Shown here one piece after another: positions 1 to 9,223 of a DNA stretch of 64,000 nucleotides. The first letter of the stretch is position 1. Every line of letters starts with the position of its first letter. The notes beneath the pieces are model-generated. The model made no database searches, was not told the origin of the DNA, and was given only the letters and a program-made list of their open reading frames with translations. The stretch is from Pseudomonadota bacterium (GTDB lineage: Bacteria > Pseudomonadota > Alphaproteobacteria > Rhizobiales > Rhizobiaceae): contig JAIUPA010000019.1 of assembly GCA_020161665.1 (NCBI GenBank), positions 62,001 through 126,000 of the forward strand. Direction: 5' to 3'. Position numbers and translations under genes: made by a program.

Positions 1-1706
1 TCGACACCGGTATCAAGGTTCGCCATCCGCTCGATCCCTCGTGGGAACTGCCGGTCTATGTCGCCAATTTCGTGCTGATGGATTATGGCACAGGCGCGAT
101 TTTCGGCTGCCCGTCGGGCGACCAGCGCGACCTTGATTTCGCACGCAAATACGGCCTGTCCGTGGTTCCGGTGGTCATGCCCGCCGATGGCGACGCCGCC
201 ACGTTTGAAGTGGGCACCGAAGCCTATGACGGCGATGGCGTGATGATCAATTCGCGCTATCTCGACGGCATGACGACAGAGGCCGCTTTCGAGGAGGTCG
301 CCAACCGCCTGACGAACCAGACGCTGTTTGGCTCGGTTCAGGGCGAGCGCAAGGTGAACTTCCGTCTTCGTGACTGGGGTGTTTCCCGCCAGCGCTACTG
401 GGGCTGCCCGATCCCGGTCATCCATTGCGAGGTCTGCGGCGTCGTTCCGGTTCCGAAGAAGGATCTGCCGGTTCAGCTGCCCGATGATGTGACGTTTGAT
501 GTGCCGGGCAACCCGCTCGACCGTCACGCGACCTGGCGTCACGTGTCCTGCCCGTGCTGCGGCAAGCCCGCACGCCGCGAAACCGACACCATGGATACCT
601 TCGTCGATTCGAGCTGGTATTTCGCCCGCTTCACAGCCCCGTGGGAAGATAACCCGACCGATCCGAAGGCGGCCAATCACTGGCTGCCGGTCGATCAGTA
701 TATCGGCGGTATCGAGCACGCGATCCTGCATCTGCTCTATTCACGCTTCTTCACCCGCGCCATGCGCGAAACCGGCCATCTCGACCTGAAGGAACCCTTC
801 AAGGGCCTCTTCACGCAGGGCATGGTGGTGCATGAAACCTATTCGAAGGGTGAAGGCACATCGCGCGAATGGATTGCGCCTGCTGACCTTCGTTTTGAAG
901 AAGCCGATGGCGCACGGCGCGCCTTCCTCCTCACCTCCGGCGAGGAAGTGAAGATCGGCTCGATCGAAAAGATGTCCAAGTCGAAGAAGAACGTGGTCGA
1001 TCCGGACGATATCATCGCCTCCTATGGTGCCGATACCGCCCGCTTCTTCGTTCTGTCGGACTCCCCTCCGGATCGTGACGTGATCTGGTCGGAAGCAGGC
1101 GTTGAAGGCGCTCACCGCTTCGTCCAGCGTGTCTGGCGTCTGGTTTCGGAAGCCGCAGACGCGTTGAAGGCATCTGCTTCGACTCCGGCTAAGGATGGTG
1201 ATGCGCTGGCGATTTCACAGATCGCCCACCGCACCCTGAAGGCTGTCGGTACGGATTATGAGAAGCTTGCCTTCAACAAGGCTGTTGCCCGCATCTATGA
1301 GTTCGTCAATGCGATTTCCGCGCCGCTGCAGGCCGTGGCTGCTGGCAAGGCGGATGCCGTCACGACGGCTGCACTGCGCAACGCGGTTGAAATCCTGATC
1401 CAGATCATCGCCCCGATGACCCCGCATCTTTCCGAAGAATGCTGGAAAACACTCGGCAATGAAGGCCTCGTCGCCCGCACCGCATGGCCGGTGTTCGATG
1501 AAGCACTGGTAGCGGAAAACGAAATCATTCTGCCGATTCAGATCAATGGCAAGAAGCGTGCGGAATTGACAATCGCACGCGACGCGGATCAAGATGCGGT
1601 CAAGCAGGCCGTTCTCGCCCTTGAGGCGGTGAAGGCGGCTCTTGATGGTCGCGAACCGAAGAAGATCATCGTCGTTCCGCAAAGGATTGTGAACATTGTC
1701 GTCTGA
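1..1706 (+). CDS. leuS: Leucyl-tRNA synthetase, 3' part (partial)
   Basis: Class I aminoacyl-tRNA synthetase that charges tRNA-Leu in the cytoplasm. The gene enters from the left edge; only about the C-terminal 568 codons are present, read in the frame that starts at base 3. The visible part begins inside the CP1 editing region. It then shows two cysteine-pair sites (HCEVC and CPCCG), the catalytic-domain segment, the class I signature KMSKS at 969-983, and the tRNA-binding anticodon and C-terminal domains. It overlaps lptE by 11 bases, so leuS, lptE and probably holA are co-transcribed, an order common in Rhizobiaceae. The call is secure; only the N-terminus is missing. Confidence 0.97.
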   Translation, partial: DTGIKVRHPLDPSWELPVYVANFVLMDYGTGAIFGCPSGDQRDLDFARKYGLSVVPVVMPADGDAATFEVGTEAYDGDGVMINSRYLDGMTTEAAFEEVANRLTNQTLFGSVQGERKVNFRLRDWGVSRQRYWGCPIPVIHCEVCGVVPVPKKDLPVQLPDDVTFDVPGNPLDRHATWRHVSCPCCGKPARRETDTMDTFVDSSWYFARFTAPWEDNPTDPKAANHWLPVDQYIGGIEHAILHLLYSRFFTRAMRETGHLDLKEPFKGLFTQGMVVHETYSKGEGTSREWIAPADLRFEEADGARRAFLLTSGEEVKIGSIEKMSKSKKNVVDPDDIIASYGADTARFFVLSDSPPDRDVIWSEAGVEGAHRFVQRVWRLVSEAADALKASASTPAKDGDALAISQIAHRTLKAVGTDYEKLAFNKAVARIYEFVNAISAPLQAVAAGKADAVTTAALRNAVEILIQIIAPMTPHLSEECWKTLGNEGLVARTAWPVFDEALVAENEIILPIQINGKKRAELTIARDADQDAVKQAVLALEAVKAALDGREPKKIIVVPQRIVNIVV

Positions 1707-2217
1707 TCGTCGCTTTGGACTGTCCCGTCTGGTTGGTGCCGTCATCCTTGCCGCCTCCGCGGTTGCCTTGTCGGGTTGCCAGGTTCAGCCGCTTTACGCC
1801 GAGCGCAGCAATGCCTCGCACGCCATGGCCAGCGTCGGTTTTGCCGATGCCAAGGATCGTGTGAGCCAGGAAGTGCGCAATCGTCTCGTATTCCTGGCCG
1901 GTAAGGGCGCCGGTGAAGCGGCAAATCCCGAATATCGTCTGGATTACGAGGTCAAGACCCGTGCTATTGGCGTGCTTGTTGACAGCACGACCGATACACC
2001 GCGCGCTGGCCGCATCATGGTCAATGTCGGCTACACGCTGAAGAAGGCCTCGACCGGCGAAATTCTCAAAGCCCGCAACCGCTCGGTGACGGCCCTTGTC
2101 GATTATTCCGAACAGGAATTTGCCAAGATCCGCGCCATCCGTGATGCCGAAAACCGTGCGGCACGCGAAGTTGCCGAACTCATCAACCTCGATCTCGCCG
2201 GTTATCTGGCACGCTGA
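1696..2217 (+). CDS. lptE: LPS-assembly lipoprotein LptE
   Basis: Outer-membrane lipoprotein that plugs and supports LptD during lipopolysaccharide insertion. The 173-residue product has a basic N-terminus, a hydrophobic stretch and a lipobox LSGC at about residues 24-27, so it should be cut by signal peptidase II and lipidated. The rest matches the small alpha/beta LptE fold in length; individual residues are poorly conserved in this family. The only start that keeps the signal peptide is TTG at 1696, inside the end of leuS, which suggests translational coupling. The position between leuS and holA is the same as in many proteobacteria and supports the assignment. Confidence 0.85.
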   Translation: MSSDRRFGLSRLVGAVILAASAVALSGCQVQPLYAERSNASHAMASVGFADAKDRVSQEVRNRLVFLAGKGAGEAANPEYRLDYEVKTRAIGVLVDSTTDTPRAGRIMVNVGYTLKKASTGEILKARNRSVTALVDYSEQEFAKIRAIRDAENRAAREVAELINLDLAGYLAR

Positions 2218-2318
2218 GCGTGATGCGGTCGCGTGATCCGACATGCGACCGATCCTCTTGTGCGTGTGACGGGAATTCGCTTGAATTTGAACGGCTTGAA
2301 GCATTTGGTTGTTTCAAC

Positions 2319-2362
2319 CGGCACGGGTGAGGGCATGGGTGTTTCGGCACGGGTGAGGGCAT
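2319..2362 (+). repeat. Two 18-bp direct repeats upstream of holA
   Basis: CGGCACGGGTGAGGGCAT occurs at 2319-2336 and again, without a mismatch, at 2345-2362, a period of 26 bases. Each copy is preceded by GTTTC. The second copy ends 6 bases before the holA ATG, so the repeat lies in the holA leader and contains purine-rich GGGTGAGGG just upstream of the start. It may be a recent local duplication or may affect translation. Confidence 0.8.
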
Positions 2363-2368
2363 AATATT

Positions 2369-3418
2369 ATGACAGAAGTCAAATCCCACGAGTTCGAGGG
2401 TTTTCTTCAAAAGTCGGCCCGAAACTACCGCATTTTTCTGATCTACGGTCCGGATCGCGGCCTCGTCTCCGAGCGCGCCGAGGCTTTGGCCAAGGCCACT
2501 GGCATCGCCCTCGATGATCCCTTTGCCCTGGTGCGTCTGGATGCCTCCTCGCTACAGAATGATCCCGGACGCCTGCTCGATGAAGCCAACACGATGGGGC
2601 TTTTCGGCGGAGGAAAGCTCGTCTGGGTCAAAGGGAGCGCTTCGGACAAGGTGCTGGGCGATGCACTGGCTCTGCTGGCTCAAAATCCGCCAACCGATAG
2701 CACGGTCATTATTGAAGCAGGCGACGTCAAGAAAACCTCAACCTTGCGCAAGGTCGCAGAACCGTCACGCGCCGTTGCCGTTGTTCCCTGTTACGCCGAC
2801 GACGCAAAGGCGCTGAACGCCTTGATCGACCGGGAATTAGGCGCTGAAGGCTTGAGGATCACGCCCGCGGGCCGTGAAATGCTGCTGGAACTGATCGGCG
2901 GCGACCGCTTGGCATCGCGCAACGAATTGCAAAAACTCGCGCTCTACGCCAAGGGTAAGCCAGCGGTCGATGAAGACGACGTATCGGCCATTATTGGTGA
3001 TGCCAGTGCGATTTCGACCGACGAGGCGATTGATGCCATTCTGACGGGTGATCGCAACGGCTTTTTCCACGCCATGCGTAAGATCACCGCCTCGAAGACT
3101 CCGGTCTTCCTGGTGCTGCAGGGCTGCCTGAAGCAATTTCAGATGCTGGATCTGATGCGCTTCGAGATGGATGAGCGACGCACACCGTCGGCGCAGGTCA
3201 TGCAAACCTTGGGACGCGGCATTCACTTTCGCCGCAAACCGGCTGTGGAACAGGCCCTGAAGGCTTGGGACGGCGCGTCCATTGCCCGGGAAATGAACCG
3301 TATTCAGGCGGCCATCCTTCAGACGCGCCAGAAACCGGCGCTGGAAGAATCCGTCGCGCTTCATACATTGCTGTCGATTACAGTTCAGTCATCGCAACGC
3401 CAGCGCTCCGCGCGCTAA
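2369..3418 (+). CDS. holA: DNA polymerase III subunit delta
   Basis: Delta subunit of the clamp loader, which opens the beta clamp and loads it on primed DNA. The 349-residue protein matches the family length. It has the N-terminal AAA+-like fold (IYGPDRGLV at about residues 25-33, without a functional Walker A lysine, as expected for delta), the middle three-helix lid region and the C-terminal collar domain (around LQGCLKQFQ). It follows lptE by 151 bases and converges on parB, from which it is separated by a hairpin at 3455-3478. Confidence 0.93.
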   Translation: MTEVKSHEFEGFLQKSARNYRIFLIYGPDRGLVSERAEALAKATGIALDDPFALVRLDASSLQNDPGRLLDEANTMGLFGGGKLVWVKGSASDKVLGDALALLAQNPPTDSTVIIEAGDVKKTSTLRKVAEPSRAVAVVPCYADDAKALNALIDRELGAEGLRITPAGREMLLELIGGDRLASRNELQKLALYAKGKPAVDEDDVSAIIGDASAISTDEAIDAILTGDRNGFFHAMRKITASKTPVFLVLQGCLKQFQMLDLMRFEMDERRTPSAQVMQTLGRGIHFRRKPAVEQALKAWDGASIAREMNRIQAAILQTRQKPALEESVALHTLLSITVQSSQRQRSAR

Positions 3419-3454
3419 GTCCAGAATCCGGCTCATAATAGTGTGAAACACAAA

Positions 3455-3478
3455 AAATCCGGCCGTGAGGCCGGATTT
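3455..3478 (-). terminator. Rho-independent terminator of parAB
   Basis: A 10-bp perfect stem (AAATCCGGCC/GGCCGGATTT) with a GTGA loop. Read on the minus strand it runs into TTTTTTG, so it ends the parB transcript. On the plus strand no T-run follows, so it is weaker for holA. Confidence 0.8.
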
Positions 3479-3507
3479 CGAACGTTTCAAATCACGATAC
3501 CCGTCGC

Positions 3508-4392
3508 TTAACCGCGCCGCTCAAGAAGTCGGCAAATCTCTTCGAGTTGCTCCAGCGTCTTATAGGCGATACGAACCTGCCCGCCCGCGGCCTTGTGATT
3601 AATCTTGACCTCAAGACCGAGCGCGTCCGTCAGGCTGCGCTCCAGCGCCAGCGTATCGGAATCCTTCTCGGCAGCACTCGTCGCTACCTTCGGCTCCGTT
3701 TGCGCCTTGATATCGCTTTGGGCAAGACGTTCAGCATCGCGAACGGACATGCCCTTGTCAACAATGCGCCGCGCCAGCGCAACCGGGTCGGAGGTCAACA
3801 CCAGTGCACGTGCGTGACCTGCCGAAAGCGACCCGTCGGACAGCATCACGCGCACCGGCTCAGGCAGCTTCAGAAGACGCAGGCTGTTGGCCACATGGCT
3901 GCGGCTTTTACCAATTATTTCACCGAGATCGTTCTGCGTATAGCCGTGATCGGCAATCAGCTGCTCATAGCCCAGCGCTTCTTCAAGCGGATTGAGGTCC
4001 GATCGCTGAACGTTTTCGACAATGGCGATTTCCAGCGCCGTACGATCATCCACATCACGGATAATGACCGGAATCTGGGTCAAACCGGCCAGTTGGGCTG
4101 CACGCCAGCGGCGTTCACCGGCGATCAGCTCATAGGCATCCACACCGAGCTTGCGAACAACAACGGGCTGAACAATGCCATGCTGACGGACGGAATTGGC
4201 CAGATCCTGCAATTCGGCTTCGTTGAACTGCCGACGCGGGTTGCGCGGGTTGCGCGTAATGAATTCAATCGGCACATCGCGGTCCGCATTGACGGGCTCG
4301 GGCCGGGCACCAACCGGCGCGGTCTGATCAATCTCGCCAATCAGCGCGGCCAGACCACGACCAAGGCGGCGTTTGGAAATATCATCGTTCAT
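3508..4392 (-). CDS. parB: Chromosome-partitioning protein ParB
   Basis: CTP-dependent DNA clamp that loads at parS sites and marks the origin region for segregation. The 294-residue protein has a basic N-terminal tail with RLGRGLAAL, which contacts ParA, then the ParB/Srx CTPase domain with GERRWRAA at about residues 92-99. A helix-turn-helix that reads parS follows (YTQNDLGEIIGKSRSHVANSL region), and then a C-terminal dimerisation domain. I chose ATG 4392 because GGAGAG lies just upstream; an in-frame GTG exists at 4404. It is downstream of parA by 37 bases. Its likely targets, the parS sites, are listed separately; the nearest is 1.4 kb away in rsmG. Confidence 0.96.
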   Translation of the reverse strand: MNDDISKRRLGRGLAALIGEIDQTAPVGARPEPVNADRDVPIEFITRNPRNPRRQFNEAELQDLANSVRQHGIVQPVVVRKLGVDAYELIAGERRWRAAQLAGLTQIPVIIRDVDDRTALEIAIVENVQRSDLNPLEEALGYEQLIADHGYTQNDLGEIIGKSRSHVANSLRLLKLPEPVRVMLSDGSLSAGHARALVLTSDPVALARRIVDKGMSVRDAERLAQSDIKAQTEPKVATSAAEKDSDTLALERSLTDALGLEVKINHKAAGGQVRIAYKTLEQLEEICRLLERRG

Positions 4393-4429
4393 CAATCTCT
4401 CCACTTCGGAGCAATACTTAGCTGGCTAA

Positions 4430-5224
4430 TTACGCGGCTGCCTTCCGCTGCCGCTCGCGCTGAATCACTTCTGATGCCAATTGCAGATAGGCCTGACTGC
4501 CTGAGCACTTCAGATCATAAAGAATGGCCGGCTTGCCATAGGACGGCGCCTCGGAAACGCGAACATTGCGCGGAATCAACGTATGGTAGACCTTCTCACC
4601 AAGGTGCTCGCGAACATCATTCACAACCTGCTGGGCAAGATTGTTGCGTGAATCATACATCGTCAACACGATGCCCTGGATATCGAGACGTGGGTTCACC
4701 GTCTTGCGCACCTCGTCAACCGTCTCAAGCAACTGGCTGAGACCCTCAAGGGCAAAGAACTCGCACTGCAGCGGCACAAGAACCGAATGAGCAGCCGTCA
4801 TGGCATTGACCGTCAACAGGTTGAACGATGGCGGGCAATCCAGAAGAATATAATTATAGGAAAGCGCGTCCTCGTTCTGCAATGCCCGACGCAAGCGGTA
4901 AGCTCGGTCGGGGTTCTGGGCGATCTCCATTTCGAGACCCAGCAGATCCATGGTCGACGGCACCACAAAGAGATTAGGCACAGCCGTCTGAATAGCGGCC
5001 TCCGAAATCGTACTGGAGCCAATCAGCACGTCATAGGAAGACAGCTTGCGATCTTTTCGTGAAATTCCGAGGCCAGTACTGGCATTTCCCTGCGGATCGA
5101 GGTCGACAATCAGCACGCGCTCACCAATCGCCGCGAGCGCTGTCGCCAGATTGATCGCCGTCGTTGTCTTTCCAACGCCGCCCTTCTGATTTGCAATGGT
5201 AATGATCCGGTTTCGTTCGCTCAT
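4430..5224 (-). CDS. parA: Chromosome-partitioning ATPase ParA
   Basis: Walker-type ATPase that forms nucleoid-bound dimers and moves ParB-parS complexes. The N-terminus carries the deviant Walker A motif KGGVGKTT at residues 15-22, followed by the A' DLDPQGN and Walker B LLDCPPS motifs. At 264 residues it is the short chromosomal (Soj-like) type without an N-terminal HTH, unlike the plasmid RepA proteins of rhizobia. ATG at 5224 is preferred; a GTG lies one codon upstream. rsmG ends 12 bases upstream, so mnmG-rsmG-parA-parB reads as one operon. Confidence 0.97.
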   Translation of the reverse strand: MSERNRIITIANQKGGVGKTTTAINLATALAAIGERVLIVDLDPQGNASTGLGISRKDRKLSSYDVLIGSSTISEAAIQTAVPNLFVVPSTMDLLGLEMEIAQNPDRAYRLRRALQNEDALSYNYILLDCPPSFNLLTVNAMTAAHSVLVPLQCEFFALEGLSQLLETVDEVRKTVNPRLDIQGIVLTMYDSRNNLAQQVVNDVREHLGEKVYHTLIPRNVRVSEAPSYGKPAILYDLKCSGSQAYLQLASEVIQRERQRKAAA

Positions 5225-5236
5225 CACATCCGCCAG

Positions 5237-5890
5237 CTATTCGAATGAGGACTTGGGCGCGAGATTGGTGATTTCCAACAGCACAGAGTCTGCCTCAATC
5301 TTGCTCTTATGTACTAGCAGATCAAAGTCCCATCGACCACGCGCTTTTGCCACTTCCGCCTCGTAATCCCGGCCTTTATGAAAAATGGCCTTTGCACGGC
5401 TCCCTTCGCACATCCAGGGCGCTGAATATGTGAAGAGCAAGTCGAGTTCGGCCAAGGCGCGGGCCGAAACAGCATCCACCTCTCCCACGATCTTGGGTGC
5501 GTCCTCAATGCGCAACGCGTGCACGGAGCCACGTGCGCCGGTCTCTGAAAGCGCTACGCGGAGGAAAGCCGCTTTCTTGTGATTGCTTTCCACAAGATGA
5601 GCCCAGCCATCTCCCGTTTCAGCCAGCAAAATCGCCGTGATAATCCCTGGAAACCCCCCACCGCTTCCCAGATCAGCCCAACGATGCGCGCCAGGATAAA
5701 GCTGGAAAACACCAACGCTATCAGCGATATGACGGCTCCAGAGTGCTTCCAGGGTCGAAGGCGCAACAAGATTGATAGATTTGGCCCATTTTTGGAACAA
5801 TGCGGCGAAATGCTCCAGTCGCTCTCGTGTTTCACGTGAAACGCGGAGACCGTTTATATCCATGACAAGACTCGCTTTCCGGGTATTCAA
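5237..5890 (-). CDS. rsmG: 16S rRNA (guanine-527-N7)-methyltransferase RsmG
   Basis: Class I S-adenosylmethionine-dependent methyltransferase that makes m7G527 in 16S rRNA. The SAM-binding loop LGSGGGFPG is clear, followed by acidic and VSARA motifs typical of RsmG. The length of 217 residues is normal. The ATG at 5890 overlaps the mnmG stop (ATGA), so translation is coupled. A near-perfect parS site (5828-5843) lies inside codons that encode VSRET in the N-terminal region, so this part of the gene serves both as coding sequence and as a likely centromere site. Confidence 0.95.
   Translation of the reverse strand: MNTRKASLVMDINGLRVSRETRERLEHFAALFQKWAKSINLVAPSTLEALWSRHIADSVGVFQLYPGAHRWADLGSGGGFPGIITAILLAETGDGWAHLVESNHKKAAFLRVALSETGARGSVHALRIEDAPKIVGEVDAVSARALAELDLLFTYSAPWMCEGSRAKAIFHKGRDYEAEVAKARGRWDFDLLVHKSKIEADSVLLEITNLAPKSSFE
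5828..5843. other. parS site within rsmG
   Basis: The 16-mer differs from the parS consensus TGTTTCACGTGAAACA only in its last base. It is inside the rsmG reading frame and about 0.6 kb upstream of the parA start. As an almost perfect palindrome so close to parAB, it is a strong candidate ParB loading site. Confidence 0.9.
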
Positions 5891-7758
5891 ACGACGGATC
5901 GTTTCGATTCAGAATCATTTTTGATATGCACAAGCAGCAGTGAAATGGCTGCTGGCGTCATGCCATCAATTTTCGCCGCCTGTGCAAGGTTGGTTGGACG
6001 CGCTCGCTGCAGCTTCTGCTTCAATTCATTGGAGAGCCCCGGTAGGACCGAAAAATCGAATCCATCTGGAATGACTTTCCCTTCCTCACGGCGAACTTCT
6101 TCAATGTCGGCGCGTTGACGATCCATATAGACAGAGTAAGCACCTTCAATCTCAAGAGCCTGAGCCGCACGGGGAGAAATCGAACCAAGCTCTGGCCAGA
6201 TCGCGGACAAAGCCGAAATGGATTGTTCCGGGTAAGACAGCAATTCATAGGCTGAACGACGACGCCCATCTTGATTGAGCTTGATGCCCGCCTTTTCGCC
6301 CTCGTTGGGTGTCAGACTCGCGGCCTGCAAAAGGTCGCGTCCCCGCTCAATTTCGCTGGAATAGTCTTCAAAACGACGCGAGCGCGCTTCCCCAACCAAT
6401 CCAAGCTTCATTCCGGTCGGCGTCAGTCGAACATCAGCATTATCGGCACGCAAGGACAGCCTGTATTCTGCGCGGGATGTGAACATCCGATAGGGCTCGG
6501 AGACGCCACGCGACGTCAAATCGTCGATCATGACTCCGATATAGGAGTCCGTTCGACTGAAATGAAAGGGCTCGGAACCTGCGGCCGCACGCGCAGCGTT
6601 CAGACCGGCAACCAGTCCTTGGGCCGCAGCCTCCTCATAGCCTGTCGTTCCATTAATTTGTCCCGCCAGGTAAAGGCCGGGCAACCGCTTGAGCGCAAGA
6701 GCCGGCGTCAACTCGCGGGGGTCAACGAAATCATATTCAATGGCATAGGCGTATTGAAGGACCCTTGCACGCTCAAGACCGGGGATGGTTTGCAAAAAAG
6801 CTGCCTGGACATCTTCCGGAAGCGATGTGGAAATACCGTTCGGATAAACAGTACTGTCATCAAGACCCTCCGGTTCCAGGAAAATCTGGTGACCATCACG
6901 CTCACCAAATCGGACGATCTTGTCCTCGATGGACGGGCAATACCGCGGGCCGACACCCTCGATCTGGCCAGAATACATTGCCGACCGACCAATATTCTCT
7001 GAAATAATCTTATGCGTTGCGTCCGTGGTGCGCGTAACACCGCAATCGATCTGTGGGTTCGTAATCTTATCTGTGAGGAAAGAGAACGGAACCAACTCAT
7101 CGTCTGCGGACTGCCGACCCACAGCCTGCCAATCAATTGTCGTGCCGTCGAGACGCGCTGGTGTTCCGGTTTTCAACCGCCCGAGTGCAATGCCAGTACG
7201 CTTCAGTGTCTCCGAGAGGCCGATGCTGGGCTGTTCACCCATGCGGCCAGCAGGAATCTTGCGATCACCGATATGAATCAGACCGCGCAAGAAAGTACCC
7301 GTGGTGAGAACGACCGCTCCGCAGCTGAACACGCGCCCATCCGCTGTCATAACGGATGCGACTCGATCATTCTCTACGCCGAGATCGAAGGCATCACCCT
7401 CGATCACCTCGAGATTGGGTGTCTCGCCAATGGCCGCCTGCATAGCCAGTCGGTAAAGCTTACGATCCGCCTGCGTCCGTGGACCCCGAACGGCGGGACC
7501 CTTCTTTCGGTTCAACATACGAAATTGAATACCGCCAGCGTCAGCGACGCGACCCATCAAACCATCCAGCGCGTCGATCTCGCGCACCAGATGGCCTTTA
7601 CCCAGACCCCCAATGGCCGGATTGCACGACATGACGCCAATCGTGTCCTTGCGATGCGTGAGAAGCGCCGTTTGAGCCCCCAGACGCGCTGAAGCCGCAG
7701 CAGCTTCACAGCCCGCATGCCCGCCGCCAATAACGATAACGTCGAATTTTCGATTCAT
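5887..7758 (-). CDS. mnmG: tRNA uridine-34 5-carboxymethylaminomethyl modification enzyme MnmG
   Basis: FAD-dependent partner of MnmE; together they modify U34 of tRNAs that read split codon boxes. The N-terminus has the dinucleotide-binding motif [11 protein letters not shown]. The GidA signature segments ([13 protein letters not shown] and the GTFLRG region) and the C-terminal helical domain that binds MnmE are all present. The start at ATG 7758 gives 623 residues and has AGGAG six bases upstream, which decides against the longer frame that begins at 7803. mnmE lies 110 bases upstream in the same direction, with two parS-like sites between them. Confidence 0.97.
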   Translation of the reverse strand: MNRKFDVIVIGGGHAGCEAAAASARLGAQTALLTHRKDTIGVMSCNPAIGGLGKGHLVREIDALDGLMGRVADAGGIQFRMLNRKKGPAVRGPRTQADRKLYRLAMQAAIGETPNLEVIEGDAFDLGVENDRVASVMTADGRVFSCGAVVLTTGTFLRGLIHIGDRKIPAGRMGEQPSIGLSETLKRTGIALGRLKTGTPARLDGTTIDWQAVGRQSADDELVPFSFLTDKITNPQIDCGVTRTTDATHKIISENIGRSAMYSGQIEGVGPRYCPSIEDKIVRFGERDGHQIFLEPEGLDDSTVYPNGISTSLPEDVQAAFLQTIPGLERARVLQYAYAIEYDFVDPRELTPALALKRLPGLYLAGQINGTTGYEEAAAQGLVAGLNAARAAAGSEPFHFSRTDSYIGVMIDDLTSRGVSEPYRMFTSRAEYRLSLRADNADVRLTPTGMKLGLVGEARSRRFEDYSSEIERGRDLLQAASLTPNEGEKAGIKLNQDGRRRSAYELLSYPEQSISALSAIWPELGSISPRAAQALEIEGAYSVYMDRQRADIEEVRREEGKVIPDGFDFSVLPGLSNELKQKLQRARPTNLAQAAKIDGMTPAAISLLLVHIKNDSESKRSVV

Positions 7759-7805
7759 TTCAAGCTCCTGTCTGGGCTTGTTCTGGTAAAACTTGATGTA
7801 CAACC

Positions 7806-7821
7806 TGTTTCACGTGAAACA
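7806..7821. other. parS site, perfect consensus
   Basis: TGTTTCACGTGAAACA, an exact 16-bp match to the bacterial parS palindrome, in the mnmE-mnmG spacer about 2.6 kb upstream of parA. This is the best parS in the window. Confidence 0.95.
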
Positions 7822-7848
7822 CTTTAGGAGACTCGTTCAAAGTGTGGC

Positions 7849-7864
7849 ATGTTTCACGTGAGTC
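7849..7864. other. parS-like site, degenerate
   Basis: The first 12 bases match parS; two bases in the right arm differ. It is 27 bases from the perfect site in the same spacer and just past the mnmE stop codon. ParB binding here is plausible but less certain. Confidence 0.55.
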
Positions 7865-7868
7865 ACGC

Positions 7869-9200
7869 TTACTTGCCAACGCAAAACTCCGAAAAGATCA
7901 CATCAAGAAGGTTTTCAACGTCAACACGGCCGGTAATGCGCCCGAGGCTATGGGATGCCTGCCGGAGATACTCGCTCCGAAGTTCAAGTCCTGAGGAGCG
8001 AGCACTGACCGCATCAGAAATCCGCTCATGCGCCTGCCGTAAGTGGAGAACCTGTCTATCACGGACTGGCATTGAGAGCGAACGCGCGGTCAGATCCTGA
8101 AGATCGCGGACCAACAAGCCCCGCAAAGCCGAAAGGCCTGTACCTGTTAGCGTAGAAATTTCAATATCATAGTTCGCGGAGTTTACTGATCCTGTACCAA
8201 GGTCTGCCTTGGTTCCGACCTCAATCACTCGCGCTGAACCCGTCTCAATGGTGGTATCGTCCGGGGTGCCATCATCGATGGAGCGAAGCCGCAAGACAAT
8301 GTCGGCAGTGCGTATGGCCTGCTGGGCGCGTCGAATACCCTCCTGCTCAACGCGCTCATCTGTCTCCCGTAACCCCGCCGTGTCGTAAAGACGGACGAGA
8401 AAACCGTCAATATCGATATCAGCGTGAAGAATATCGCGCGTCGTGCCGGCCAATTCCGTCACAATGGCCAGGTCAGAGCCAGCTAAAGCATTCATAAGAC
8501 TGGATTTTCCGGCATTAGGTGGCCCGGCAATGACCACCTTCAACCCGTTGCGGATGATCTCGCCTTGGCCAGCCAAATGCAAATGGTCCTGCATCTCGCG
8601 TGCCAGCTCTTCCATGTCAGACCATATCGAGTCCGAAACGGAACCGGGTACGTCTTCTTCATCTGCGAAATCCAGTTCCGCCTCAATCATGGCTCGCGCA
8701 TGGGTGAGGCGCTTCGCCCAGGCTTCATAGAGTTCAGAAAGCCCTCCGAAACTCTGTTCCATGGCAAGACGACGCTGCATTTCGGTCTCGGCCGATATGA
8801 GATCGGCCAGACCTTCCATCTCGACCAGATCCGCTTTGCCGTTTTCAAAGGCTCTGCGCGAGAATTCACCCGCTTCCGCATGACGAACATCGTCAAACGA
8901 AGACAACTCAGCGAGTAGTCGCGTGACCACCGCCCGACCGCCATGTAGTTGAAATTCCACAGAATCTTCACCGGTAAAGGACGCGGGCGATGGAAATGTC
9001 AGCACCAGCCCATGGTCAATGACCTCATTACTACGAGTCCGAATCGTTTTCAGGGCCGCTTGGCGTGACGATGGAAGCCTTCCGGAAACCAGTTCCGCCG
9101 CCACATCCATAGCCCTGCTTCCGCTAAGGCGCACGACAGCGACCCCGCTCGGAAGGGCTCCCGAAGACAACGCAAAGATTGTATCCTTGAAATTGGCCAT
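7869..9200 (-). CDS. mnmE: tRNA modification GTPase MnmE
   Basis: GTPase that acts with MnmG to install cmnm5 at U34 of certain tRNAs. The 443-residue product starts at ATG 9200 (MANFKDTIF); the open frame extends further upstream but without family similarity. It has the N-terminal tetrahydrofolate-binding domain and a helical domain split by a Ras-like G domain. G-domain motifs are GPPNAGKSS (G1), a DTAG-type G3 (LYDTAGLRE), and the usual guanine-recognition NKxD is represented by a TKAD-like segment. The C-terminus FCVGK contains the catalytic CxGK cysteine. It diverges from the YyaL-like gene, with only 23 bases between starts. Confidence 0.96.
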   Translation of the reverse strand: MANFKDTIFALSSGALPSGVAVVRLSGSRAMDVAAELVSGRLPSSRQAALKTIRTRSNEVIDHGLVLTFPSPASFTGEDSVEFQLHGGRAVVTRLLAELSSFDDVRHAEAGEFSRRAFENGKADLVEMEGLADLISAETEMQRRLAMEQSFGGLSELYEAWAKRLTHARAMIEAELDFADEEDVPGSVSDSIWSDMEELAREMQDHLHLAGQGEIIRNGLKVVIAGPPNAGKSSLMNALAGSDLAIVTELAGTTRDILHADIDIDGFLVRLYDTAGLRETDERVEQEGIRRAQQAIRTADIVLRLRSIDDGTPDDTTIETGSARVIEVGTKADLGTGSVNSANYDIEISTLTGTGLSALRGLLVRDLQDLTARSLSMPVRDRQVLHLRQAHERISDAVSARSSGLELRSEYLRQASHSLGRITGRVDVENLLDVIFSEFCVGK

Positions 9201-9223
9201 GCAACACCGCAAGGGAAACATCA

